A DNA stretch of 64,000 nucleotides from Rhynochetos jubatus (taxonomy: Eukaryota > Chordata > Aves > Eurypygiformes > Rhynochetidae), in contig CM050650.1 in assembly GCA_027574665.1 (NCBI GenBank), positions 102,831,086 to 102,895,085 of the forward strand, read 5' to 3'. Below the pieces are notes generated by a model. That model saw only the letters and a program-made list of their open reading frames with translations, did not search any database and was not told the origin of the DNA. How positions within the stretch are numbered: position 1 is the stretch's first letter; every line of letters begins with the position of its first letter. A program made the position numbers and the translations under genes. Positions 1 to 11,213 of this stretch are shown here, piece after piece.

Positions 1-463
1 AGGTATAAATGGCTACTCAAAATGCCATGCAATACAGAATAAGGGTAATAGCTTTTAAAAGGCATATAAAGACCGCAAAAACACCACCCATGTGAACAAT
101 TTTATGGAGACTAAATCTAATGTGATAGAAATAAATTGTTTATCCTGACTTTCATTCATACACCTGTCTAAGAGGTGCAAGGCAAAGGGCATTAAACAGA
201 CAACTGATATCAGGCAGCATAAACTTTGGGAAGGGCATTTTATGACCTTGATGTACAGGTTTGAAAGCCGACACACAGTCAAACTCCCCCATTTCTTGGT
301 AGTTCTAGACATGTCAGTACTAGCCAAGATGAAAACAAAGGTATACATAGACTGATCACAGACGTTTAAAGGCATGTACAACATGACATCATCAGTGTCT
401 TAGCTTTGCACCAGCTAGTCCATGTTTTGCTTCACCCCATAACACATCAAGCTGCATAGGTAG
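1..463. other. AT-rich sequence, nothing recognised
   Basis: No repeat family, RNA gene or convincing exon was seen here. A 109-codon open frame on the minus strand (55-384) has no recognisable motif, begins without convincing context and is best explained as chance. Confidence 0.5.
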
Positions 464-1010
464 TGTCAGCCCAGGACCCGCGGCACTGCAGGACCGGCGG
501 GGAGGGGGTGGGGATATGGGTGGAAAGGCTTGTGGTTGGACACGACCCTGGGAAGGGGAAGGGTCTGAGGGGGCTTCCGTATGAGGGGGCTGGGAGTTTA
601 TTGGTTGTGGGACCTCGTGGTGAGTGGTTGGTGCTCCGGGCAGAGCCAGCGTCTTGCCAAGCAGATCAGTCTAGGAGTCGGGGTTTGAAAGTTTTTTTTC
701 TCTCTCTTACTCTCTCGACCCCCGGGCCATTTCGTGGGGGGTTTGCTCCCTTTGGGAGGGTTTTTCTTTCCTTCTTCCCTTCTTGGGGTGTGATCCTGTG
801 TCATTTGTTCTACCCTCTTCCTCCGTTCCTTAAATTACTCATTAGCATGAGCATTGTTAGTAACTCCTTCAGTTTCATTTATATAATTAAATAGTTATCT
901 CAACTCCTACGGGCTTTTCCTCGGTTTGTTCCTCCGACCCTTCCTCACCGGGAGGAGGTGGGGGGGTGGGGACGGAGTGGTAGAATAGGCTTAATCTTGA
1001 AACTACGACA
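464..1010 (+). mobile_element. GC-rich solo-LTR-like element (endogenous retrovirus, unassigned)
   Basis: A block of about 550 bases stands out from AT-rich flanks by its high G+C and frequent CpG. It starts with TGTCAGCC and ends with CTACGACA, so it has the TG...CA termini of a retroviral LTR. Read on the plus strand, a TATATAA-like stretch and an ATTAAA polyadenylation-type signal (886-891) lie about 120 bases before the end. They are followed by a pyrimidine-rich, then G-rich tail that resembles a U5 region. No target-site duplication was found at these edges, and no internal retroviral genes flank it. A 143-codon open frame inside it (463-894) has no recognisable protein. A GC-rich non-LTR repeat is the main alternative. 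Confidence 0.4.
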
Positions 1011-4000
1011 ATCAGTTTCACCATTAACTTGAATCTTTGTGTGAGTACCCACAAGACCAACATTGTGCCTCCATTCAGCAGTATTAGCTGTGTTAAGGTG
1101 TAAAACACGGCTTTAACTGAGAAGTGTCTACCAAATTCTCCTACAGGAAGACACTGTGGACAGTAACTGAAGCACATTTCCTGAAATACCAAGTGTAGTC
1201 TGTTCAATTTGGGGTTGGGTCCACTGAAAACATGGCAAATTTCAATGAATGTAACATCAGAAAGGAATATGTGATGTCCTCAATTAACCACAGGAACTGT
1301 GGGTCTATATCCACTATCAAATCCAAATATTAGGCAAACTAAGAACTTTCATTTACTGGCATACATACATAAAGTCAGAAGAAAGGAAAAAATAGATAAC
1401 AAAACACACTGGAGGAGAAAATCTCTTCATTCACAAAATGCACATTAGGTGAAGTATGTCAGATAATCCCAGACAAGGTAGATAAATCCTTTCACCTGCT
1501 GCAGAACAGGGTAGAAATCCACAAAAACTCTAAATATAGCGGCTGAGTCACCTCTCAAGCTTGTATTTTATGAGTAAATAGACTTATATCCATTTGGGAG
1601 GGATTTAGCTAACAGTAAAACACAAATATAGATATCTACATGGTTACTCTGTTTAAACTTGAATTACAGTCAAGAAAGATCAAGGTGCTGGATCTTCTTG
1701 TCTGTGCATAGATTCAATCCACTTGTGACACTCTTAGGTAACTTGGCCAGTCACATGTGCTATCTTAGCTACTTTGGAGCATCACAGCCAAGTCTATGTT
1801 TAGATAATTGAATTACATCTTTTACTCTCATATCAAGTGTTGTTTTGCATATCTCACATTTCTCCAGATGTGCAATCATTTTTTGTCGTCTGCAATGCAG
1901 TAGTTGTAGAAATTCAGCGTCTTGTATGTCTTTAATTCTAAACTTTGAGAAGACCTTAGTCATCAATACTGTTCAGAACCTTAAATTATCTCACATCATG
2001 GTCATTACTACCTCTAGCACTAGTAGAAGATTAAGTAATAAGATTCAGTTCTAACAGATGACCCAAGGAAAGAGTTAAAGATTTTGATTTCTTGGCTGGT
2101 ACCGATGTTGATATAAGGAAACACCCCCAATATTATATTTCGAATACTCTTTTCCAAATTGCAGTATTACATTTAAGCAGCTGGCATGAGAAAATATTTG
2201 CCATCTTTCTATATGCAGAGATTTATACATATGCATTCTTTCAGTGCAATGTGGTGTGGATGTCAACAAAAAATTGAATTATAGATCACTGATTAATGAT
2301 TTGAGAAGACTTCTTACTGAGTCAGTGCATACTGATGACTTGATTAGATTTGCTAATGTACTTCTTCATGTTCTATCTGGAAAACTCCTGGGTTTTGTCA
2401 GGTCATGAACTTTGTGTTTATTCTAAACCTTGAATATTATGACCTATAGTAATGTTGTTATTGCAGTTGAGATAAGTGAACATGATCATTTGCCTTTCTT
2501 TGTATCAGTTTAGAACTAAGGCACTTTTTTTTTAATTCACATGTCATAATGCTGTTTCGTAGTCAAGGTGATTTGTGAAACTATCTGCACATTTTTTACA
2601 CAAGACTGCTGTAAAATTAGTGGAAAAGTAATTTGGAGGTCATATTCACTGTTAATGGGAAGACACAGGAATGACTTTTGGATTCATTACTACTCACTGA
2701 ATACTTAATGTTGTAAGTAGCTTCAAATAATTCCCAGACAGAAAGGACAACAAATAAGTTAAAGATTGAGTTACAATTTGAACTACAAGCTACAATAACA
2801 ATCATCCTTAACAATGCAGTAAGAACAACGTAGACTGAAGGAAAAGCTTGTGGGGGGAGCTATGTATCAGAAGACACTTGAATCAGTAATGTTATGCTGC
2901 TGCAGAGAATGCAAATGACATAGTGGGATGTGTAAGGGTGCATCTTAAAGGTAATCTTCAGCAGTGATAAAAATTCCACTGAGATACTGTGTCACATTTG
3001 GGGAAATTTGTTACAGTTTGTGTATTTCTAAGATGTAAACCTTTTTTTAAAATTCCAGGGGAGAGCAATGTACTTGATCACAGTTCTGGAAATTTTGATT
3101 TTTGAGGAAAGATTGAAGGAATCATTTTAAATACTCTAACAAACTAGAAACTTAGGAATCTCTGCTGGTTTTAAAATACATTAAATATAGTTTCAAGAAA
3201 GAATAAAATTAACTGATTTCCTTTCCACTGTGGGCTTGAGAAGAAATATTTGGTGGTCACTGAAGCAAAGTAGATTATGTTCTTTGTTAGGGCATACCAC
3301 AACAGTCTTCAAGATTAAGAGGAAAAGAATATTTTGCTGTTTCAAAGAGAAAGCATGTAACCTTTTCTCTGTAACAACTCTGAAAAGAACAATAGGTTGG
3401 AGGATGGGAAAAACATACAAATGTTAGGGAAATGAACCGGTGGATAATACAGAGACTTGTGGCTTCTTTTACCCCATACGTCTTCAAGGATGGAATGACA
3501 GAAATACTAGGAGTGACATAGCACCAAATACAGGTTTAACAGCCACTCTGTGCAATTTATTGTTACAGTATTCTCTTGCTAGATCAAACAGAATCCATCA
3601 TATAGCATTAGTAAAAAGACATATGCCACAAGCGGTGAACTGTCACCTAGCCACTGCTGAACTTACACTGAACACTTAGTTGTATGAGGAAAGACCATGA
3701 AACCAGTGAAAACTAGAAAGATATGATAGCCACATCCATCAGCAGAAGTTGCCTCCTAGAGGTAAGAAAAGGAACAGCCCTCTTGGACACAGAGAAAGTA
3801 TCCAATGAGGAACAAGGAGACTGCAGACCCAAATACTATTATTGGACCAATCCACTGAGTAAGGAGAAAGCAACTGTGATTGTAAGGGTATAATTGCCCA
3901 GAGATCCTTTTGCTCAGCATTTCCAGAGGCACCCAGCTGGAGCTGTTCACCACCCCTGCACCACTCTATAAATTCATCTGGCGTTCATCATTTTGGAGAT

Positions 4001-4050
4001 TCTGCTTTGGGAAGCCTAGGGTTGAGCCTGAGAGAAGAGAAAAAATCTGA

Positions 4051-4073
4051 GTGTGTGTGTGTGTGTGTGTGTG
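4051..4073. repeat. (GT)n microsatellite
   Basis: Eleven and a half uninterrupted GT dinucleotides. Probably polymorphic in length; no role suggested. Confidence 0.9.
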
Positions 4074-5491
4074 AGGACTTGGAAGGGGCACCTGTCAACT
4101 CACTAGAGTCACCCACTGTGAGGCAACTCTGGTCCTAGCAGTTAAAGTCTAGGGTGATGTGTGTGCCACTCCCTGAATGTTGTGTGAATGTTCAGGCAAT
4201 GGCTTGTCCCTTAACATCACATAGGCCGAAGAAGCACACCTTATGTGCAAAACCAAGGATTTATGACTAGTTCAATTAAAGACTTAAAAATCCAATCAAA
4301 GAATTATTATTAGTCCTGTTACAATGTTATAGTCCAAATTATCCAATTATTACATCTCGTTCCCTATAACGATACAGTTAAAATTGATGTACAGTTTTGT
4401 CTTTTCTCTGGTATTATGCTCACCTTTCCTATATTCTTGTGGTTTCAAAGATCAGTGAAGAAAGACAGGGAGTTAGAACTAGTCATTATCACCCACAGTT
4501 ATTTGCCAAAGGAGTTTAATGTTGATGTTTTCTTACTCCTTGCTCTAGTGTTTGCTTAAGGTATTTTTTCTATGTCTTACAATGTGCATTACACCTTATC
4601 CTCCTTCTTCATTGATTCACCATTCCATTTTCAATCCAAATTGACTACATATGATCTTGTTTACTCATGCTGGATACGTTTTTCTTGTTCCCTTTGTTAT
4701 CCTTAAAGCTATTATACTCACCTCCCAAGGCTGCTTTTCTTTAATGATCAGTAGCTGACCATCGGTGAGAGGGCCTTGGGCCTCTGGCTTCATCCATTGC
4801 CTTGTACTTTCAAGGCCTTTGCCACCATTTCATGCTTGTACTTTTGGGGAACCCTGATAAAGTCCCTTTTTTTCCTTAGCGCCCTCAACCTATGGCATCA
4901 TGATATTACAGCTAACATTTATCAGAACAGCATTGTCAGAAATAAATATTTAATTAGTAGTTAGTTCTACAAAAACAATGATGTACTCGAAGACGTATAC
5001 TTACAAACGCTTACATGGACAGATGCAATGATCTTGAACTGCTGGTCACCAACGCTTGGTAGTAATAGGAATTATCACTAGTGCATTATCAGAATCATTC
5101 TACAACAGTAATTAATTTTAGCAGGAAAACGATGAAATGTATTCTGAAGGTGTCTTTTAACATTATAATTCTGCTGTATGCTCTGTACCACAATGATGGA
5201 CTTCTTTCTCAAAGTTAGTATTTCAAGGGAAAAAAAAAGGAAATTATGTTTCTTATGTAGCAATAGGTTAATTTTAAGGTATTGTCCACTTCTATTCCAA
5301 AGGTACCATCTAAAATGGGATTCAATATCTGTTGAAACAGCTGTGATAGCAGGAAAAAAGGTTATATGAGCATGTGTTATGTCATGGCAGGAAGCCAATA
5401 TTAACAAACAAGGATTATGCTCTTACATGTTCTTCAGTGACTAGCTGTGAGAAAAACTTATAAAAATCAGTTTCATTCGCAGGAATGTCTT

Positions 5492-5550
5492 CTAAAATTG
5501 TATAGAACAACTTAAAATTGTATATTTCCTTAACTAAAATTGTATAGAAC
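5492..5550. repeat. Imperfect three-copy direct repeat
   Basis: The 17-base unit CTAAAATTGTATAGAAC occurs at 5492-5508 and again at 5534-5550. A shortened copy, TAAAATTGTATA, lies between them at 5513-5524, giving a period of about 21 bases. It looks like a decayed local tandem duplication. Confidence 0.7.
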
Positions 5551-6503
5551 TAACATTAACACATCCAATTAGCAGACTTTGCCTAACATTTTGAAGAAAA
5601 TTTCTATCTATTCTCATTAGAATGGTCATTATATTACCATAAATCAGTATCTCTATGATTTTCTGTGAACACTGGGCACATACCACAAACACTGTTTTGA
5701 AAAATGACTTGTCAGTGCTATTACAGTGAAAAACTAGCAGTTTTGCATTGATGTGTATGGGATCTCACATCATGACTTTAATGAGTGTGAAGATGATATT
5801 GACATGCACTACCTTAAGAGTGACTATAAACCTTATGCCACTTCACAGGAACACTCAACATGTGAGAATCAGAGACAGAATTGAAAGCTGTACCTGTGTA
5901 ACCTGATGTGAACTCTTCTGGAAACACTGAGGCATGATAGGGAGTAACAGTTAGATCACAAATCTGAAAGGATTGAAAAGACAACTTAGATGTTCTCTAG
6001 GGAGTCTGAGTTCTTGTCTGTATGACAGCACTTTTCACCACATATAGTCATGCCAGCCTACAGAACAACCTTCCGAAAATATATACCTATGCATTTAATT
6101 ATATTATACTTAATTGTGTACATTTTAAAGCATTTGTGAGTATGATTCTTGTCTGAGTTATACAACATAAAAGGCATTTCTTCAGTGAAAAAGAATTTTA
6201 CTATTAAAGTCCAAAACCAATAAGATATCAAAAAGCAGTATTTCTATTTATGAAACTTTGGTTATCTTTAGTGGATAATTTAGAATTTAACAGTAGACAT
6301 AAATTGGGATTTTGCTACTACTTATTATGTATAATGTATTAATATTAAAATAGATGGACAGAATTTTTAAAGCTTCAGTGTCAACAATTAGCTGTCCTAG
6401 ATAGTAATTTCCAGTCATAAGCGAATATAAATCATTAATGATACTCATGGCAAAAGAACAGTGATTAACTGTGTATAATTCAGCTTCTCTTCTACCCTCC
6501 CAG

Positions 6504-6689
6504 TCACTGATAAATTCCGTCTTTGTAAAACTGATTATCCATGAGATCCCTATTGAACAAGAGGATTTGATTCACATTGTTCAACAGTTAAGAGGTTCTT
6601 CCAAGACACAGAGCGAATTATGTCATCACAAAGAGAAAAAAACCCAAGGAATTCTAAAAAGAAGGATTTCTCTTCACAGTCACATAAAG
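6504..6689 (+). other. Candidate protein-coding exon (186 nt, unidentified)
   Basis: A pyrimidine-rich tract with CCCAG at 6503 resembles a 3' splice site. The sequence is then open for exactly 62 codons up to ATAAAG|GTAAAA, a plausible 5' splice site, so the segment would be a phase 0-0 exon. The frame begins SLINSVFVKLIIHEIPIEQ and has a mixed, protein-like composition: a hydrophobic/acidic first half and a basic, lysine-rich second half. The frame closes a few codons into the intron. I do not recognise the protein. In AT-rich DNA a chance open segment of this length with both splice signals is possible, so this is a lead only. Confidence 0.25.
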
Positions 6690-7985
6690 GTAAAATAATC
6701 CTAAAAGGTAAGTAAGTGGATTAGTATAATCAGTAAGTCCATCACAATAAACCCTAAACAAATAAAAAACCAAAAGCAAAACAAAAAAACCCAAATAACT
6801 GAGCTGTGTTTATTAAAAGAATTCCAAAACCTATATAATAGTTTTATATGAAATCTTGGTATTGTTGTTACTGTACAGGCTCAGCTGCCTGAAAAATGTG
6901 GGGAAATGATATGTGAAAAATTCAGACATTTGCAACTTGTATTAGTGTGCTCTGTTCTCAGATTCATAAAATACATATGAATTAATGCATTCTATATACT
7001 TATGCTCCAAAGTGGTGAATACCTTATATGAATTAGAGGAGGCAAATGGCTTAAAAATATTATTATTTGCCTTGTCTGTTGCAGGAAAGCAAGTACTAAC
7101 AGTACAATTTGTATACTTGAGAAGTAAGGGAGTATTTGCAAGATACTAAAATATATTCAGTGAAAAAAACATTAATGAAAATTATCAATGAGAAATCAAT
7201 AAGTGTTTTCTTATTTCAAGATTTTAATTTCTTGACCATGTGAAAAAATACATCATTTTTTAAAACACTCAAAGGTGTTGTAAACGTCTAGAAATTTCTG
7301 TAACATATAGCTGCATAATTTCTACTTCAATTCATAGAAAACAGAAATTTACCCAGAATTTCTTAACACTTTCTCAAACTCCCTGAAAAAATTTCAAATG
7401 CTCAATTGTGTTCTAAATTTTTTTAAGCAATCACATAGTGATAGACTATAAGGAAACAAAAAAAAACCATGAAGAAAGAAATCATAGTTTCAAGTCAGCA
7501 AACACTTTTTGTGTCTCATGAGTCTATGAGCTATTTTAAATCCCTTCTCTGAATCCTTTCAGAAAAGTAGGAGTATTATCTGAGGTCAGAGAATGAGGAG
7601 AATGTTAAGAATTATGATCTCATATACTGCGAGTGTAAATGATCCCAATGATAGCACTGAAATCATTAATATGGACATTCATTTCATAGCAGCAGCTCAT
7701 TTACTGCAGCTAGAATTGTCCCTGGAATACATTTAAGGATAAAGTGATGTGAAATGTTTCTTTTCAGACAGCATTGGCTACAAAATGTGTGAAACTGGAA
7801 AAAGATATGAGAGTCTGATGTATACAAAACCAAGAACAGTGTTTTAGATAAAAAAGATCAAAGGAAAATGTGTTCATGGTCAATGTTTTTTAGTTTAAAA
7901 TTAAAAGTACAAGGTAGATAAACCATATAAAAGTTGAAAACCACAAATAGTGCCCTTTCATCACATGTTAATCAGATTTGTCTTG

Positions 7986-8318
7986 CTACACTTCCAGGGA
8001 GGGGCATCCACAACTTCTCTGGGCAACCTGTTCCAGTGCCTCACCACCCTCTCTGGGAAGAATTTCTTCCATAATTCCAATCTAAATCTACCCTCTTTCA
8101 ATTTAATCCCATTACCCCTTGTCCTGTCACTACAGGCCCTTGTAAAAAGTCCCCCCTCAGCTTCCTTGTAGGCCCCCTTCAGGTACTGGAAGGTGCTATA
8201 AGGTCTGCCCGGAGCCTTCTCTTCTCTAGGCTGAACAACCCCGACACTCAGCCTGCCCTCATAGGGGAGGTGCTCCAGCCCTCTGATCATCTTCATGGCC
8301 TCCTCTGGACTCACTACA
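7986..8318 (-). mobile_element. CR1 LINE fragment lacking both ends
   Basis: Reverse-strand CR1 ORF2 tail. The minus-strand frame at 7961-8377 encodes pieces of the CR1 C-terminal region, including [36 protein letters not shown] and [19 protein letters not shown]. The match ends inside the last part of ORF2, and the usual 3' untranslated end (the CCATGGCAGGG block and ATTCTATG repeats) is absent on the left side. CR1 copies are normally cut at the 5' end, so a missing 3' end points to a later deletion or recombination. The 138-codon frame belongs to the element and is not a host gene. Confidence 0.9.
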
Positions 8319-10858
8319 ACTGGTGGGGAGTCTGTCTTCCCTACCAGGCTAAGCATGGGTGGTCTGTGTGCTAGCATTGAACATGGATAGGAAACACACT
8401 ATGCCCATGCAGGAACCACCTCCATCACTTTTAAAACCACTACTTCATTGAATGAATTAGGGACTAGCTAGAATAACCTATATGTTGCACCCACTGGAAT
8501 AATGGAATATAGATAATGAGGCATCACAAAGTCATAATATCTTCTTCATGGGCATAAATTTTATAGGATTTATTATGGCCTTTTGTCACAATTTCCTTGT
8601 TTAGTTTCCTGCTACTTAATACCACATAGGAGATAATGTTTTAAGACGTAAGATATATCACTAAGCTTTCCCAGTAGGTACGCTTGAAATCAGGGTGATT
8701 TTATAAACTCATACCCAGAGTTATTATGCATATCATCAGCAAGACAAATGCCTGTTTATTTGTGGTAAAAGAGAACACTGGTAAAACTGTAACTTAGCTA
8801 TAACACAGTCATGTTGTTGCTCAGAGAAAATCTTTATTTTTGTCTCCGCAATTGCTCCTTGTGATGAAATGCTACTATAAAATCTAAACCCAGGGTTTAA
8901 AACATTTCATATAAATAAATTAAAGAAGTTATTAGTATATTTTCAGTTCTAAATGGAAGTGAAAGAATGGATATTTCTGATTCTTTAGCTGCAATTTCCT
9001 CAAAATGAGCTTTTCTATCATACATCATTCTCTCTGCCATTCTCCTCCTTCACATTTTCATCTTCGTCCTTCTCGATTGCTTCATCTGTTCATTTTCTCT
9101 TCCAGTATATTCTTATATCCTTTCTCTTCCTCATTCCCTGCTTCCACATTTGTGGTTGGGTTTTTTTTTAATTTTATTTCTCAAAAATGGCATATTGGAG
9201 TTCTGGATTGTTAAGTAATCCTGATTTATATTCAAATATGAAAGAATTATACAATTAAATTAAAAACCAAGAAAGTTTACTTTTTCTACAGAACTGGGAC
9301 AAGGGCCCACAAACAAACAAACAAACAAACTAGCCAAACTGATATGAGCAAATGCAAAAGTGAAAGTAATGCATACAACACTAAGATTTGGCATTTGGGA
9401 AAGGGTGGAAAGAACTTGGGTTCTTTTTCTAACTCCCACTGCTTTCCTCATCATAAAGTAAAAAACCACAAGACAATTGCTCACACTGTCCTCAAGATTT
9501 ATGAACACACATGCTGGTGAGAGTTTCATGTATGTTTACCAATGTCATAGAAAATTTTTTCAATATTCTTTCCTTGGTCATTCACACTGACTGTGGTGCT
9601 GTTGCCTGCTGTGCTGGTTTTTCTACTCTCCATATAGGACAGTAAACTAAGGTGTCCAGCCTCAGTTTAGTAATTTTGGGAATTAGACACCAAAATGTGA
9701 GACAGAGCATTAATGAGTCTACAGATCCTTTTGTGGGCACACATTTGAATATAATGTTTCAACATGCTTCAAGTATAAGCTGATGGTCTTATGTAAAATA
9801 GAACAGATTCTGAAAATCAGAGACTGCTTCTGTTAGCCAGGTGAAACCAAGTTTTTTTGTCAACGTTAAACCATTCTAGAAGAGTTGGATAGACCAAACA
9901 CCTTTTAATGGACACTTACAGGTGTATGTAATTCTGGAAATCCACTGTTGCTATTTTAACTCCGTTTTTACTATAGGCAGTATTATAAAATAAGATACTT
10001 TTTTGTCACAACCCAGCTTTGCTGAATTATTGCCTAAACTATGTACAGTGAATTTCAGCCTTATTTACTTTTTTATATGTACTTTATTGTGAAAAGATTC
10101 GTTTCTAGCAGCAACTCCACAGATTGTCTTGTGTAATTTACAACTCAAAAAAAAAGGCTGATTAAAAATAAGTTCACTGTATACAAATGTAATACTCTGC
10201 TGTAGATCTTTAAAGTACAGATTTACTATAGTATGAGTTACTGGGTAGAAATTAGCAAGCAATGAATGAATTTGATTTCTAAGAACATCTATCAAGGGTG
10301 AGATCATTAAGCAAGTTAATATACCTTTTGACAATTAATGCATAATGCCCTTGTCTCATTAAGACAGAACTTTAGATTAGATTTAGTGCACACATGTCAC
10401 AAATGTCAGAATATGTACTTGTCTTAGGGGTCCCAAAGTTTGAGTGATGGAAAAAATAAATAATCATAATTTTAAAATATATCTAAAACTAATAGCCTAT
10501 CTATTTGTTTCAAAGTTTTCTTTGCTGTTTTTTATTTTCACAATAAAATCATAATCAGATCCCAGCCAATACTGTCTAAAGTGTAAACAATTCTTCATTT
10601 TCAACACACTTATATTTAAAAAACACTTTTGTAGAATAATTTGAAAAAAAAGAGTTTATTTGAGTAGGTATATCAGTTGAATCTGTAGAAACAATGTTCA
10701 TAAATAATATAATTCTTAAAAAAATGTGCGCAGATTTTAATTTCTTTTTCTTAAGCTGTTGATTTTAGTATTTCCTAATCTTTCTCTAAGTTTTTCACTT
10801 CTCCACTTAAACAAATTTATGTAGAGGATTCCAAATATATTTCTACTGTGTCTTAGCA
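8319..10858. other. AT-rich non-coding stretch
   Basis: No gene or recognised repeat apart from a (CAAA)n microsatellite at 9309-9330. Open frames here are short and without recognisable motifs. Confidence 0.5.
9309..9330. repeat. (ACAA)n microsatellite
   Basis: Five and a half uninterrupted tetranucleotide units. Confidence 0.85.
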
Positions 10859-11213
10859 TCATAGAAGCATAGAATCATAGAATGGTTTGAGTTGGAAGGG
10901 ACCATAAAGATCATCTAGTTCCAACCCCCCTGCCATGGTCAGGGACACACTTCATGAAATCAAGTTTCTCAAAGCTTCATCCAACGTGGCCTTGAAGACA
11001 GTCAGGGATGGGACACACACAGCTTCTCTGCACAACCTCTTCCAGTGCTTCACCACCCTTTCCATGAAGAACTTCTTCCTGATATCTAATCCAAATCTCC
11101 CTGCTTTCAATTTAAACCCATTACCTCTTTTCCTATCACTACAGGCCCTTGTTAAAAGCTCCCCCCCAGCTTTCTTGTAGTACCCCTTCAGGTACTGGAA
11201 GGCCTGTTTGTCC
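10859..11213 (-). mobile_element. CR1 LINE, 5'-truncated
   Basis: The left edge shows three 8-base units of the TCATAGAA type, then GGTTTGAGTTGGAAGGGACC. This is the reverse complement of the CR1 3' end. The matching minus-strand frame (10952-11215) reads FQYLKGYYKKAGGELLTRACS … [19 protein letters not shown], the ORF2 C-terminus. The copy stops at the segment encoding FQYLKG, so only about the last 350 bases of the element were inserted or survive. Stop-proximal decay and point changes show that it is inactive. Confidence 0.95.

Larger units (their letters stand above)
1011..7985. other. AT-rich non-coding stretch with minor repeats and one candidate exon
   Basis: Mostly unique-looking AT-rich sequence. 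It holds a GT microsatellite (4051-4073), an imperfect three-copy repeat (5492-5550) and a candidate exon (6504-6689), all listed separately. A 65-codon minus-strand frame at 1769-1966 contains a C-x2-C pair but has a stop just upstream and no good splice sites. An A/C-rich low-complexity tract lies at about 6750-6800. Confidence 0.5.

Noticed and set aside
1769..1966. Minus-strand frame with a C-x2-C pair resembling a zinc-binding exon
   Set aside because: No ATG at its start, a stop immediately upstream, no convincing splice sites and only one cysteine pair.
4998..5045. Minus-strand segment ending in a GTAAGC/GTAAGT donor (GDQQFKIIASVH)
   Set aside because: About 13 codons with only a weak acceptor. 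Too little to distinguish from chance.
7961..8377. 138-codon minus-strand open frame
   Set aside because: It translates to the CR1 ORF2 C-terminal region, so it belongs to the transposon.
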